DNA of 64,000 bases from Xylanimonas allomyrinae (GCF_004135345.1 NZ_CP035495.1:62001-126000); one strand, 5' to 3'. Positions 1 to 8,790 are shown, counted from the stretch's first letter. A program made the numbers and translations. Notes: a model not told the origin generated them from the sequence alone.

Positions 1-825
1 CGCGTCGACCGGGTCGGAGTCGGGGTTCGACCCGAACGATCCGAGGCACAGCGTCAGGCCGTTGTAGGGGGACTCGTTGAGCGACAGGACGCGAGCCAGG
101 TCGGCCTTGCGCGAGACGACGCGCGGCCAGCCGAAGATGTCGAACGCCGGGTCGTCGGGGTGGACGCCGAGCTTGACGTCGAACTCCTCGCACGTGGGGA
201 TCACCGCGTCGAGGAAGTACTTGTAGCTGGCGTACATGTCCTCGCGTGTGACGCCGACGTACGCCTCCTTGAGCTCCTGGAACGACGCGAGCCGCTCGGG
301 CTCCCACCCGGGCAGCGTGAGCCCGCCGTCGTCGAGGTTCATCGAGGCGATGAGCGTCTCGGGCGTGAGCCGGTCGACGACGGCCTTCTCGTAGAACAGT
401 GCCGTGGAGCCGTCGGGGAGCGGGTGGAACATGTCGGTGCGCAGCCAGTCGAACACCGGCATGAAGTTGTAGCAGACGACCTTGACCCCGGCCCGGCCCA
501 GGCGCTCGATCGTGAGGCGGTAGTTCTCGATCGCCTCGTCGCGGGTCATCCCGAGCACGGTCTTGCCGAGCTTGATCGACTCGTGCACGTTGACCGACTC
601 GACGACGTCGGCGCGGAACGTCTTGGTGATGCCCTGGGTTCGGTGCGCCGCGGTCAGGCGCTCGATGTGGGCGATCTCGGCGGCGATCTCGCCCTCCTGC
701 CACACGTCGCCTGCCTGCTTGTAGTGCAGTGACCACACGATCGTCTCGACGCCCGGAATCTGCCGGATGTCGTCCAGTGCGACCGTGTCGTTGCCCTCGC
801 CGTACCAGCGGAAGCCCATCTTCAT
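1..825 (-). CDS. uxuA: mannonate dehydratase (partial, 3' end beyond window)
   Basis: UxuA dehydrates D-mannonate to 2-keto-3-deoxygluconate, the last dedicated step of glucuronate breakdown in the cytosol. 275 residues are visible of a family of roughly 360-400; the C-terminus lies off the left edge. The N-terminus reads MKMGFRWYGEGNDTV, followed by family-typical stretches CYNFMPVFDWLRTDM and LGVHPDDPAFDIFGWPR. The ATG at 825 is preceded by an AGAGGGA ribosome site. It lies 25 bases downstream of uxuB on the same strand, so the two are probably cotranscribed from the promoter near 2428. Family assignment is secure from motifs; the substrate is supported by the uxuB, uxaC and aguA neighbours. 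Confidence 0.93.
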   Translation of the reverse strand, partial: MKMGFRWYGEGNDTVALDDIRQIPGVETIVWSLHYKQAGDVWQEGEIAAEIAHIERLTAAHRTQGITKTFRADVVESVNVHESIKLGKTVLGMTRDEAIENYRLTIERLGRAGVKVVCYNFMPVFDWLRTDMFHPLPDGSTALFYEKAVVDRLTPETLIASMNLDDGGLTLPGWEPERLASFQELKEAYVGVTREDMYASYKYFLDAVIPTCEEFDVKLGVHPDDPAFDIFGWPRVVSRKADLARVLSLNESPYNGLTLCLGSFGSNPDSDPVDA

Positions 826-850
826 CGTCGTCGTCCCTCTCAGCTTCGGT

Positions 851-2383
851 TCACAGCAGGCCGTCGCCCGCGGCCGCGAGCGCGCGTGCGTGCTCGGTGA
901 CGGCGGCCAGCAGGCCGGGGTGGGTCGCGGCGCTGTCGGGCAGCACCCCGGGGACGGCCAGCAGCGCACGCGCGACGCTCGCCGCGTCGTCGCCGGCGTC
1001 GGTCGCGGTGGCCGTCAGGGTGGCGGCACCGGCCGGGTCGCCCAGGTCGACGCCGTCGCGCACCGCGCGGCGGACGAACTCGCTCCACGCGGCCAGGCCG
1101 AATGCGATGCCCTGCGGCACGCGGCCGGCCTCCAGGTGGTGGCGCAGTGCGGCACCCCAGCGGAACGGGATCTTCTGGGTGCCGTCCGTCGAGACCTGGC
1201 GGGTGGTGTGGCCCGTGGCCGGGTTGGCGAACCGGTCGAGCAGGTCCCGGCCGTAGGCGGGCAGGTCGGCGCCCGCGGGCGGCGTCACCGACGGCAGCGC
1301 GTCGTCGAACAGGTAGGCGGAGGCGTGCTCGGCGATCTCGGGGGCGACGACGGCCTCGGCCATCGTCGCGTAGCCGAACAGCCGCCCGGCGTAGGCGATG
1401 AGGGAGTGGGTGCCGTTGAGCATGCGCAGCTTGGCCTCCTCCCAGCTGGTGACACCGTGCGCGTCGACGATCCGTGCGCCGGCCAGCTCCCATGCGGGGC
1501 GCGGGCCGATGAACGCGTCCTCGATCACCCACTGCCGGAACGGCTCGGCGCTGATCGCGGCGTCGTCGCGTGCGCCGAGGATCTCTTCGACGCGGTCGAG
1601 CGTCGCCGACGTGACGGCCGGGGTGATGCGATCGACCATCGAGCTCGGCCAGGTCGTGGACTCGTCGATCCAGGTGCGGAACGCGGCACCCTCGGGGCCG
1701 GGGGCCGCAGCGGCGACGAACTCGTCGGTCACCGCTTTGAGCACCTTGCCGTTGTGGGCCATGTTGTCGCAGCTCAGCACGGTGACGACGGGGCCGCCGG
1801 CGCGGAAGCGCGCGCCCAGGCCGCGCACGAGCAGGCCGACCGCGGTCGCGGCGGGTGCGGCGCCGTCGGTCGCGGGCGATCCGGTGGCGAGCTCGGCGGC
1901 GAACGCCTCGACGTCGGGGCGGGCCTGGTCGAGGTCGAGATGGCCCGCGCGCGTGCGGACGTAGCCCTTCTCGGTCACGGTCAACGTGATGACGTGGGTG
2001 GTCGGAGCGGCCATCGCGGCCAGCAGGCGCGGCGTCTCGTCGCCGGGGTAGGCGACGTCGAGCACCGACGCGACGACCTGCGCGCGTTCGACGACGCCGC
2101 CGTCGGCGTCGCGGCCGACGGTCAGCACGGTGTACCGGCCGCCCTGCTCGCGCAGCGCCGGCACCAGCGAGGGGGTGCGCTCGACGTCGCCCAGGATGCC
2201 CCAGGTCAGGTCGCCCGACGCCGCCATCGCGTCCTGCGTGTACAGCGCCTGGTGCGCGCGGTGGAACGCGCCCCAGCCCAGGTGGACGATGCCGACGCCC
2301 GTCGGTACGGCAGGCGGTGCGGCGACGCCGTCCGGGAGCGGGGTGCCGGGGCCGAGCCGACGTGTCGCGGGGGTGGGGTGCAT
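851..2383 (-). CDS. uxuB: fructuronate reductase / mannitol dehydrogenase family
   Basis: Cytosolic NAD-dependent polyol dehydrogenase of 510 residues. The N-terminal Rossmann region contains GIVHLGWGAFHRAHQA (about residues 31-46). The catalytic signature EAKLRMLNGTHS places Lys318, Asn323 and His326 with the K-x4-N-x2-H spacing of the mannitol 2-dehydrogenase family. With uxuA downstream and uxaC nearby, the expected reaction is D-fructuronate to D-mannonate (UxuB); mannitol 2-dehydrogenase activity is the alternative, because the family does not separate cleanly by motif. The ATG at 2383 has GAAGGAA upstream. It is divergent from aguA across a region with operator-like palindromes. Confidence 0.87.
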   Translation of the reverse strand: MHPTPATRRLGPGTPLPDGVAAPPAVPTGVGIVHLGWGAFHRAHQALYTQDAMAASGDLTWGILGDVERTPSLVPALREQGGRYTVLTVGRDADGGVVERAQVVASVLDVAYPGDETPRLLAAMAAPTTHVITLTVTEKGYVRTRAGHLDLDQARPDVEAFAAELATGSPATDGAAPAATAVGLLVRGLGARFRAGGPVVTVLSCDNMAHNGKVLKAVTDEFVAAAAPGPEGAAFRTWIDESTTWPSSMVDRITPAVTSATLDRVEEILGARDDAAISAEPFRQWVIEDAFIGPRPAWELAGARIVDAHGVTSWEEAKLRMLNGTHSLIAYAGRLFGYATMAEAVVAPEIAEHASAYLFDDALPSVTPPAGADLPAYGRDLLDRFANPATGHTTRQVSTDGTQKIPFRWGAALRHHLEAGRVPQGIAFGLAAWSEFVRRAVRDGVDLGDPAGAATLTATATDAGDDAASVARALLAVPGVLPDSAATHPGLLAAVTEHARALAAAGDGLL

Positions 2384-2403
2384 GAGCGTGGTTCCTTCGA
2401 CGC

Positions 2404-2428
2404 AATGAAAACGTTCGCGCTCAGCCTA
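2404..2428 (-). promoter_or_regulatory. uxuBA promoter with LacI-type operator
   Basis: On the minus strand a -10-like TAGGCT (2428-2423) is followed by GCGAACGTTTTCA, an AACGTT-centred imperfect palindrome at about 2404-2421. The core matches the sites before aguA and uxaC. Its position over the expected transcription start suits repression by a LacI-family regulator. The regulator gene is not in the window. Confidence 0.55.
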
Positions 2429-2455
2429 ACCAGGACTTTCGCCGTCCGGGAGACG

Positions 2456-2474
2456 TAGGCTGCAATCGTTTCCT
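2456..2474 (+). promoter_or_regulatory. aguA promoter with LacI-type operator
   Basis: TAGGCT (2456-2461) overlaps TGCAATCGTTTCCT (2461-2474), which matches 10 of 14 positions of the uxaC operator TGCGAACGTTTGCA. The TAnGCTGCAA layout is the same as upstream of uxaC. An operator role is inferred from this repetition within one pathway. Confidence 0.5.
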
Positions 2475-2501
2475 CTCCGTCGCCCTGACGGCCCCCCGAC
2501 G

Positions 2502-2543
2502 GCACGACCGCACGACCGCACGACCTGACCGACCTGACCGACC
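2502..2543 (+). repeat. short tandem repeats in aguA leader
   Basis: Three direct copies of GCACGACC (2502-2525) run straight into two copies of TGACCGACC (2526-2543). They lie between the operator-like site and the start of aguA. No function is evident; slippage could change the leader length. Confidence 0.7.
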
Positions 2544-2566
2544 TGATTGCCATGGAGCACATCGCC

Positions 2567-4594
2567 GTGACCCGGACGCCCCACCTACCGTCCCTTCCTG
2601 TCGACCCATCCGTTCATCCCGCGTGGTTGCCGCAGGCGGCGTTCGCGCCGCTCGGCTCGCGGCGCGTCGCCGTCGCCGTCGACGACTCGCCCGTCGCGCG
2701 CACCGTGCTCGCCGAGGTCACCGCGGCCGTGGCCGCGCACGGCGGCGAGTCCGTCGCACCCGGCGCGGCCGACGTCGAGCTCGCGCTGCGCCCCGACGCC
2801 GCCGCGGACCCCGAGGCGTTCACGCTGACCCGCGCCGCCGGCGTCGTCGCGGTGACGGCCGCCGACGCGCGCGGGCTGCTCTACGGCCTGTACCACCTGG
2901 TGCGCCTGGGCGAGGAGGCGTTCACCGGCGCCGACGGCACCTGGACGATCGCGCCGCACACGCCGCTGCGCATGCTCGACCACTGGGACAACATCGCCGT
3001 CCACCCCGTCATGGGGCAGGTCGAGCGCGGCTACGCGGGCGGTTCCATCTTCTACGACGACGGCGCCGTACGCGCCGACCTCACCCGCGTCGCGCAGTAC
3101 GCGCGGCTCCTGGCGGCGTCGGGCATCAACCGTGTCGCGATCAACAACGTCAACGTCGGCCCGCTCGAGACGCGACTGCTCGACGACCTGCTGCCCGACG
3201 TCGCGCGCATCGCGGGCGTGTTCCGGCCCTACGGCATCACCACGCACGTGTCCGTCTCGTGGGCCGCGCCCGTGCGCCTGGGCGGGCTGACGACGTCGGA
3301 CCCGTTCGCACCCGAGGTGCAGGAGTGGTGGGCGCGTGCCGCCGACCGCGTGTGGGCCGCCGTCCCCGACTTCGGCGGGTTCGTCATCAAGGCCGACTCC
3401 GAGGGCCAGCCCGGCCCGTTCGCCTACGGCCGCACGCACGCCGACGGCGCGAACATGCTCGCCGCCGCCGTCGCACCGCACGGCGGCCTCATCCACTGGC
3501 GTGCGTTCGTGTACAACCACCAGCAGGACTGGCGCGACCGGCGCACCGACCGCGCCAAGGCCGCGTACGAGCACTTCGCCCCCTACGACGGCACGTTCGC
3601 CGACAACGTGATCGTGCAGATCAAGCACGGCCCGCTCGACTTCCAGGTCCGCGAGGCGATGTCGCCCGCGATCGCGGCCATGCCGGGCACGCGGGTCGCG
3701 CCCGAGTTCCAGGTCACCACGGAGTACCTCGGGCACCAGAAGCACGCGGTGTACCTGGGGCGCATGTGGTCGCAGCTGCTCGGCTTCCCGTACTGGGGCA
3801 CGGGCGGCCGCACGCTCGCCGACGTCGCAGCCGGGCGTCACCCCGACGGCGACGGCACGCGCGTGGGTGGGCTCGCCGCGGTCTCCAACGTGGGCGACGA
3901 CGTCTTCTGGACCGGGCACCCGCTCGCCCAGGCCAACCTCTACGCCTGGGGCCGCCTCACGTGGGACCCGTCCGCCGACCCGGTCGCGATCCTCGACGAG
4001 TGGATCGGCCTGACGTTCCCCGACGCCCCCGCCGTGGTGCGCGAGACGCTGCACGCCGTGCTCGACGAGTCGTGGGAGACGTACGAGCAGTACACGGCCC
4101 CGCTCGGGGTGTGCTTCATGGTCCAGCCCGGATCGCACTACGGGCCTTCGCCCGACGGGTACGAGTACTCGCCGTGGGGCACCTACCACTTCGCCGACCG
4201 TGACGGCATCGGCGTCGACCGCACCCGCGCGACGGGCACCGGGTTCACCGGGCAGTACCCGGCCCCGTGGTGCGACGTCTACGAGTCGCTCGAGACGTGC
4301 CCCGACGAGCTCCTGCTGTTCTTCCACCACGTGCCCTACACGCACGTGCTCCACAGCGGCAAGACGGTGGTCCAGCACGTGTACGACACGCATTTCGAGG
4401 GGCTCGAACGCGTGCTGGAGTCCGTGCGTCGCTGGACGGAGACGCTGGATGCGTTCCCGGCCGACCTCGCCGACCGGGTCACGGAGCGGTTCGCCGAGCA
4501 GGTCCGCTCGACGACGGACTGGCGCGACGTGATCAACACGTACTTCCTGCGTCATTCGGGCGTCCCGGACGCCCACGCCCGCCAGATCTTCTGA
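2567..4594 (+). CDS. aguA: alpha-glucuronidase, GH67
   Basis: Releases (4-O-methyl-)glucuronic acid from the non-reducing end of xylo-oligosaccharides. About 675 residues, normal for GH67. The general acid is expected at Glu279 (KADSEGQPGP), and the base pair at Asp358 (KHGPLDFQV) and Glu386 (QVTTEYLGHQ). All three sit six residues before E285, D364 and E392 of the Geobacillus enzyme, so the active site looks intact. No signal peptide is seen, so it acts in the cytosol on imported oligosaccharides. Start: GTG at 2567 has TGGAG nine bases upstream; an in-frame ATG at 2552 has no ribosome site. It is divergent from uxuBA. Confidence 0.93.
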   Translation: MTRTPHLPSLPVDPSVHPAWLPQAAFAPLGSRRVAVAVDDSPVARTVLAEVTAAVAAHGGESVAPGAADVELALRPDAAADPEAFTLTRAAGVVAVTAADARGLLYGLYHLVRLGEEAFTGADGTWTIAPHTPLRMLDHWDNIAVHPVMGQVERGYAGGSIFYDDGAVRADLTRVAQYARLLAASGINRVAINNVNVGPLETRLLDDLLPDVARIAGVFRPYGITTHVSVSWAAPVRLGGLTTSDPFAPEVQEWWARAADRVWAAVPDFGGFVIKADSEGQPGPFAYGRTHADGANMLAAAVAPHGGLIHWRAFVYNHQQDWRDRRTDRAKAAYEHFAPYDGTFADNVIVQIKHGPLDFQVREAMSPAIAAMPGTRVAPEFQVTTEYLGHQKHAVYLGRMWSQLLGFPYWGTGGRTLADVAAGRHPDGDGTRVGGLAAVSNVGDDVFWTGHPLAQANLYAWGRLTWDPSADPVAILDEWIGLTFPDAPAVVRETLHAVLDESWETYEQYTAPLGVCFMVQPGSHYGPSPDGYEYSPWGTYHFADRDGIGVDRTRATGTGFTGQYPAPWCDVYESLETCPDELLLFFHHVPYTHVLHSGKTVVQHVYDTHFEGLERVLESVRRWTETLDAFPADLADRVTERFAEQVRSTTDWRDVINTYFLRHSGVPDAHARQIF

Positions 4595-4603
4595 CACCCG
4601 CCC

Positions 4604-4636
4604 CGCCGCCCCGCGCGAGCACCGTGCGGGGCGGCG
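4604..4636. terminator. bidirectional terminator hairpin
   Basis: Perfect 11-bp inverted repeat (CGCCGCCCCGC / GCGGGGCGGCG) around an 11-base loop, between the convergent ends of aguA and the yesL-like gene. There is no T-tract, as is usual in high-GC actinobacteria. Confidence 0.6.
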
Positions 4637-4644
4637 CGGGCGTG

Positions 4645-5391
4645 TCAGGCGTCCGGCGCGGCCGTAAAACGGTCGTAGATGTCGCTGAAGGCAGGCTTGG
4701 CGTTCTGGTACCAGAACCAGACCCAGACGCCGATGAGTGCCAGGCTCCACTCGCCGAGGAACATCAGGCCCGTGACCGCGATCAGGAGCAGGGCCAGCAC
4801 GCCGAAGGTCGTGCGCTTGGTCGCGCCCAAGTAGTAGACGGCCAGGCGCGCGACGTCGCGCGTGCGGAACGAGAAGAACGTCGCGATGGCGAGGGCGTGC
4901 ATCGCCCACGCGGCGACGACCACGGAGATGAGGACGAGCACGATCCGGTACGCGGCGCCGATGCCGGCGACCTCGCCGTTGGCGAGCGTGAAGCCGGTGA
5001 TGCCGAGCACGACGAGCGCTGGGACCCAGAGCCGCAGCACGTCGGCCCAGTTGAGCCGGTACCCGCGCCAGAACGCGCGCGCCGGGGCCAGGTCCTCGTC
5101 GGTGTAACGGGCGCGCACCGTGTAGAGCCCGGCCGACAGGGCGGGGCCGAGGGGTACGGCCGCGAGCGCGAAGAACGGCACGTTCGCCGCGGACGCGTCG
5201 AGCAGGAAGGTGAGGGCGATCGTCGGCAGCGATGTGAGCACCAGCAGTGCCGTGAGCACGATGTACCAGTAGATCGATTTCGTGGCGCGGCCCAGGACCC
5301 CCTCGCCGAAGTCGCCCGGCGTCCGGTGTGCAGGGCGCGCGGGAGGGTCGAAGGGGGTCGGCGCGGCGCCCTGGGGCTCGTCGGTGCTCAC
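4645..5391 (-). CDS. DUF624 (YesL-like) membrane protein
   Basis: About 248 residues with five or six hydrophobic segments, for example YWYIVLTALLVLTSLPTIA and the C-terminal ALIGVWVWFWYQNAKPAF. This matches DUF624/YesL, integral membrane proteins often encoded with carbohydrate ABC transporters in Gram-positive bacteria; the molecular function is unknown. It follows uxaC on the same strand. The GTG at 5391 is chosen because TAGCCT (5404-5399) lies seven bases before it, as in the leaderless genes here; an in-frame GTG at 5424 would give 259 residues. No transporter genes are next to it in this window, so they may lie to the left. Confidence 0.75.
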   Translation of the reverse strand: MSTDEPQGAAPTPFDPPARPAHRTPGDFGEGVLGRATKSIYWYIVLTALLVLTSLPTIALTFLLDASAANVPFFALAAVPLGPALSAGLYTVRARYTDEDLAPARAFWRGYRLNWADVLRLWVPALVVLGITGFTLANGEVAGIGAAYRIVLVLISVVVAAWAMHALAIATFFSFRTRDVARLAVYYLGATKRTTFGVLALLLIAVTGLMFLGEWSLALIGVWVWFWYQNAKPAFSDIYDRFTAAPDA

Positions 5392-5469
5392 GGTGTCGAG
5401 GCTAGTGCTCGTGAGCTCGTGCACCGGCGAGCCTGGCGGGTGACACCCGGTCGCCCGCGGTGCGCCGCC

Positions 5470-6897
5470 TCACCGGGCCGCATATGCGAGCCTCGGCAGC
5501 CGGTAGGCGAGGTCGACCGCCGTGTCGGCGGCCTCGTCCAGGTCCAGGCGGTGCTCGGCCACCAGGCGGGCCAGGGACCCGGCGTCGATGCGGCGCGCCA
5601 GGTCGTGCCGCGCCGGGATCGAGCAGAACGCGCGGGTGTCGTCGACGAAGCCCGACAGGTTGGCGAACCCTGCCGTCTCGGTCGCCGTCTCCCGGAACCG
5701 GCGCATCGCCTCGGGCGAGTCGATGAACCACCACGGCGCGCCCAGCCGCATCGCGGGGTACACGCCCGCCAGCGGCGCCAGCTCGCGTGAGTACACGTCC
5801 TCGTCGATCGTGAAGACGATGGTGCGGAAGCCCGGGTGGTGACCGAACGCGTCGAGCATGGGTTGCAGCGCGCGCGTGAACTCGACCGCGACGGGGATGT
5901 CGTAGCCCTTGTCGGAGCCGTAGCGGCGCGTCATGCGGCGCGCGTGCCCGCGCTCGACACCCGGGTGGATCTGCATGACCAGGCCGTCCTCGCTGGCCAT
6001 GCGGGCCATCTCGAACAGCATGTGCGCGCTGAACGCGGCCACCTGCGCGCCCGTGACGGGGCGGCCGTTGAACGCCGCGTCGAACAGGCGGGCGGCATCG
6101 TCGTCGGGCAGCGGCGTGGTGTCCGGGGTGGCGGGGCCGTGGTCGGTGGCGACGCCGCCCGCGGCCTTGAAGCGCAGGCGCTGGGCGCGCAGCGCGTCCA
6201 GGTAGGTGGCGTAGTCGTTCACCTGGACGCCTGCGGCGGCCCCGGTGGCCAGCACGTCGTGCGTGAACGTCAGGTTGTCGAGCAGCAGCAGCGGGTCGGG
6301 GCGGAACGTGGGCAGCACGCGCTCGCCCATGCCCTGCGCCGCGAGCGCGTGGTGATGCTCGAGCGACGCCCACGCCGGGTCGGTGGTGCCGATGACCTCG
6401 ATGTCGAAGCGGTCGAGCAGCGCGCGCGGGCGGAACCCGGGGTCGGCGATCTCGGCGGCGATGCGGTCGTAGATCGCGTCGGCGGTCTCGGCCGACGGGC
6501 GCTGCGTCACGCCGAAGATCTCGACGAGCTCGTGCTCCATCCAGAAGCGCGTGGGCGTGCCGCGGAACGCCGGCCAGTGCTCGCAGAACCGCCGCCAGAT
6601 CGCGCGCGGGTCGGCCTCCACCGGGGCGGAGCCGTCGACGGCGGGCACGCCCAGCTCGTGCAGGGCGTACCGGCCCTGGGAGATGATCATGCGCAGCAGG
6701 TAGTGGTCGGGGACGACGAGCAGCTCGGCCGGGTCGGTGAACGGCGTGTCGTGCGCGAACCACTCGACCGGCACGTGGCCGTGCATCGAGACGATGGGCA
6801 AGGACCGCGTCTGCTGGTAGATCTCGCGTGCGATCGGCCTGGTCACCGGATCGGCCGGCAGGGCGCGGTCCTCGTGCAGGGTCCAGGGCTGCGTCAT
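5470..6897 (-). CDS. uxaC: glucuronate isomerase
   Basis: Converts D-glucuronate to D-fructuronate, the entry step of the pathway finished by UxuB and UxuA. 475 residues, the usual length for this amidohydrolase-fold family. Visible motifs are SMHGHVPVEWFA (metal-binding His-x-His near residue 40), FRPDPLL, MQIHPGVERGHARRM and GFVDDTRAFCSIPARHD. The ATG at 6897 has GAGGAG upstream. An upstream in-frame extension exists but the family starts at MTQPWTLHEDR. Its own promoter carries the best operator-like palindrome of the three in this cluster. Confidence 0.94.
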   Translation of the reverse strand: MTQPWTLHEDRALPADPVTRPIAREIYQQTRSLPIVSMHGHVPVEWFAHDTPFTDPAELLVVPDHYLLRMIISQGRYALHELGVPAVDGSAPVEADPRAIWRRFCEHWPAFRGTPTRFWMEHELVEIFGVTQRPSAETADAIYDRIAAEIADPGFRPRALLDRFDIEVIGTTDPAWASLEHHHALAAQGMGERVLPTFRPDPLLLLDNLTFTHDVLATGAAAGVQVNDYATYLDALRAQRLRFKAAGGVATDHGPATPDTTPLPDDDAARLFDAAFNGRPVTGAQVAAFSAHMLFEMARMASEDGLVMQIHPGVERGHARRMTRRYGSDKGYDIPVAVEFTRALQPMLDAFGHHPGFRTIVFTIDEDVYSRELAPLAGVYPAMRLGAPWWFIDSPEAMRRFRETATETAGFANLSGFVDDTRAFCSIPARHDLARRIDAGSLARLVAEHRLDLDEAADTAVDLAYRLPRLAYAAR

Positions 6898-6941
6898 CGT
6901 GCTGAGCTCCTCGCTCGGGAGAGGGTGGCGTCGGCGCCACG

Positions 6942-6962
6942 GCTGCGAACGTTTGCAGCATA
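6942..6962 (-). promoter_or_regulatory. uxaC promoter with LacI-type operator
   Basis: GCTGCGAACGTTTGCAGC (6942-6959) is an 18-bp palindrome with two mismatched positions out of 18, typical of LacI-family operators. A minus-strand -10-like TATGCT (6962-6957) overlaps its edge, so a bound repressor would block RNA polymerase. It ends 45 bases upstream of the uxaC ATG. Confidence 0.65.
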
Positions 6963-7048
6963 GCGACCCGAGGCTCGGCGTCGAGCGGCGAGAGCGCGTC
7001 GTGACGCCTTCGGTGCGCCCCGCGTGTCCGCCTCCGGTGGCACGCGCC

Positions 7049-8269
7049 TCAGCGCCGCACGCTGCGCGTGACCGTGAACCGCGGATCGCGCGCCACCTGC
7101 TCGGTCGGCCCGACCGCCCGCGCCAGCGCGCCGCGGTAGCGCAGCACCGAGTTGTACACGCACCACAGCTCGCCGCCGGGCCGCAGCACGCGCGCCGCCG
7201 TCGCGAACATGCGGTGCGCCGCGTCCGTGGACAACGCCGCCCGGTCGTGGAACGGCGGGTTGCACACGACCAGGTCGGCGCTCGCGTCGGCCTCGCCCGC
7301 CCCGGCGTCGTCGCGCAGCACCGTGACACGCTCGCCGACGCCGTTGGCTAGTGCCGTCGCCCGGGCCGACGCCGCGGCCGCCGCCGAACGGTCGGTCGCC
7401 ACGACGCGCGTGCCGGGGTCGCGCAGCGCGAGCACGGTGGCCAGCAGTCCCGTGCCGCAGCCGAGGTCGAGCGCGTCGGCCGCCGCGGGCCAGCGGTCGG
7501 CCGTGCGCAGCAGGGCGCGCGTCCCCAGGTCGAGCGCCGCGCCCGCGAACACGCCGCCGTGCGCCACCACCGTGACTCCCGCACCCGGCGGCAGGCCCGC
7601 CGCGGCGAGCAGCTCGGCGTCGTGCAGTACCGCCGTGACGGGGTACGACGGCGGGCGCGAGCGGCGCGGTCCGGAGGCGACCAGGGCGCGCGACTTACCG
7701 CGCGCGAGCGTGGCGCGCACGTGCGTGAACGAGGCGGCCAGGACGTCGTTCATGGCGTGCGTCATGTGCTTGACCCGCCCCCCGGCGAGCAGCACGACGT
7801 CGTCGGCGGCCTCGCGAGCCACCAGGTCGGCGACCTCCTGCAGCGCGGCGAGCGAGCGGGGGAGCTGGAGCAGCACGACGCGTGCCCCGCGCACCGACGC
7901 AGGTTCGAGGGCGTCGAAGGTCTGCAGGTCGAACGGCGAGCCGTGCAACGGCCCCGCGTTCGCGGCCCTCAGGTTGGCGGCGACGGCCCGCTCGGCCGTG
8001 ACGGCGTCGGTGTGCAGCCGCAGGGCCGCGACGTCGAGGGCGCGCGCGCCGACCGTCAGCGCCCCGAAGCGGTCCCCGACGACGACGACGTCCCCGGCCG
8101 CCGTGCTCGCGAGCAGGGGCGCGGCCTCGTCGAGCAGCAGCCGGTCGGTTGCGTCGACGGCGACGGGGCCGTCGGGACGGGTGCCGTCCTCGGGCCAGGG
8201 GGTGAGGACGGCGAGCGTGTCACGCAGCCGGGTCGCGGCGTCGTCGGGCACGTCGGGCACGTCGGTCAT
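7049..8269 (-). CDS. class I SAM methyltransferase, RsmC/RlmG type
   Basis: 406 residues with two methyltransferase-like halves, the layout of RsmC and RlmG, which methylate guanine N2 in 16S or 23S rRNA. The N-terminal half is degenerate. The C-terminal half has the SAM motif LDLGCGTG (residues 267-274) and catalytic NPPF (337-340). It is annotated from MTDVPDVPDD at 8269; longer in-frame extensions run through the DUF5997 gene. Which G residue is methylated cannot be told from sequence. The gene sits 20 bases downstream of the DUF5997 gene on the same strand. Confidence 0.83.
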   Translation of the reverse strand: MTDVPDVPDDAATRLRDTLAVLTPWPEDGTRPDGPVAVDATDRLLLDEAAPLLASTAAGDVVVVGDRFGALTVGARALDVAALRLHTDAVTAERAVAANLRAANAGPLHGSPFDLQTFDALEPASVRGARVVLLQLPRSLAALQEVADLVAREAADDVVLLAGGRVKHMTHAMNDVLAASFTHVRATLARGKSRALVASGPRRSRPPSYPVTAVLHDAELLAAAGLPPGAGVTVVAHGGVFAGAALDLGTRALLRTADRWPAAADALDLGCGTGLLATVLALRDPGTRVVATDRSAAAAASARATALANGVGERVTVLRDDAGAGEADASADLVVCNPPFHDRAALSTDAAHRMFATAARVLRPGGELWCVYNSVLRYRGALARAVGPTEQVARDPRFTVTRSVRR

Positions 8270-8289
8270 GCGGCGCTCGGTCGTGCCGC

Positions 8290-8702
8290 TCAGTCGCGCG
8301 GGGCCGTGCGACGGGCGGCGCGGGTGGCCTCGAGGGCCGCCTTCTGCGCCATGCGGTCCTCCTCCTCGCGCACCTTGGCCGCGACCTCGCGCTCGTGGAC
8401 CAGCCAGGCGGGCGGGTCGGCGCGCAGCTCGTCGATCTGCGCGGTGGTCAGCGGCTCGGTGATGCCGCCCCGCGCCAGGCCCGCGATGGACACGCCCAGC
8501 CGCCCGGCGACCACGGGCCGCGGGTGCGGGCCCTCGCGGCGCAGCGTGGCGAGCCACTCGGGCGGGTTCTTCTCCAGCTCCTCGAGCTCGCCGCGCGTGA
8601 TGCCGTTCTCCTGGAACTGCGGGGAGTGGCGGGCAGGTAGACGCCGAGTCGCTTGGCCGCGTTCGACGGCTTGAGAACCTGCTGCGAGAAGGGTGTGGCC
8701 AT
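8290..8702 (-). CDS. DUF5997 family protein (frameshifted)
   Basis: Small conserved actinobacterial protein of about 137 residues after correction. The first part reads MATPFSQQVLKPSNAAKRLGVYLPATP; the rest continues in another frame as PQFQENGITRGELEELEKNPPEWLATL, then PHPRPVVAGRLGVSIAGLARGG. One missing C in the minus-strand C run at 8624-8621 restores one reading frame, so this is probably a sequencing error. Function unknown. It is divergent from an HTH-less LysR-type substrate-binding protein, and I recall the two families occurring side by side in other actinobacteria. TACCCT (8715-8710) seven bases before the ATG predicts a leaderless mRNA. Confidence 0.75.
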
Positions 8703-8709
8703 GCGGCCT

Positions 8710-8784
8710 AGGGTACGTGCCGCGCCCGCGCCGCGGCGGCGGGCGCGACCCAGGTGACCGCTGCCGCGGGCGCCCACGTAGCCT
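8710..8784. promoter_or_regulatory. divergent leaderless promoters
   Basis: Two -10-like hexamers face outward: TACCCT on the minus strand (8715-8710), seven bases before the DUF5997 ATG, and TAGCCT on the plus strand (8779-8784), six bases before the GTG at 8791. Both predict transcripts that begin at or next to the start codon. The 88-bp gap would hold both -35 regions and any shared operator. Confidence 0.5.
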
Positions 8785-8790
8785 GGCCCG

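Noticed and set aside
767-2458. 563-residue open frame on the plus strand
   Set aside because: Mirror of uxuB; dominated by Gly/Arg/Val runs without domain structure.
2585-4909. 774-residue open frame on the minus strand
   Set aside because: Mirror of aguA, whose catalytic motifs are all intact on the plus strand.
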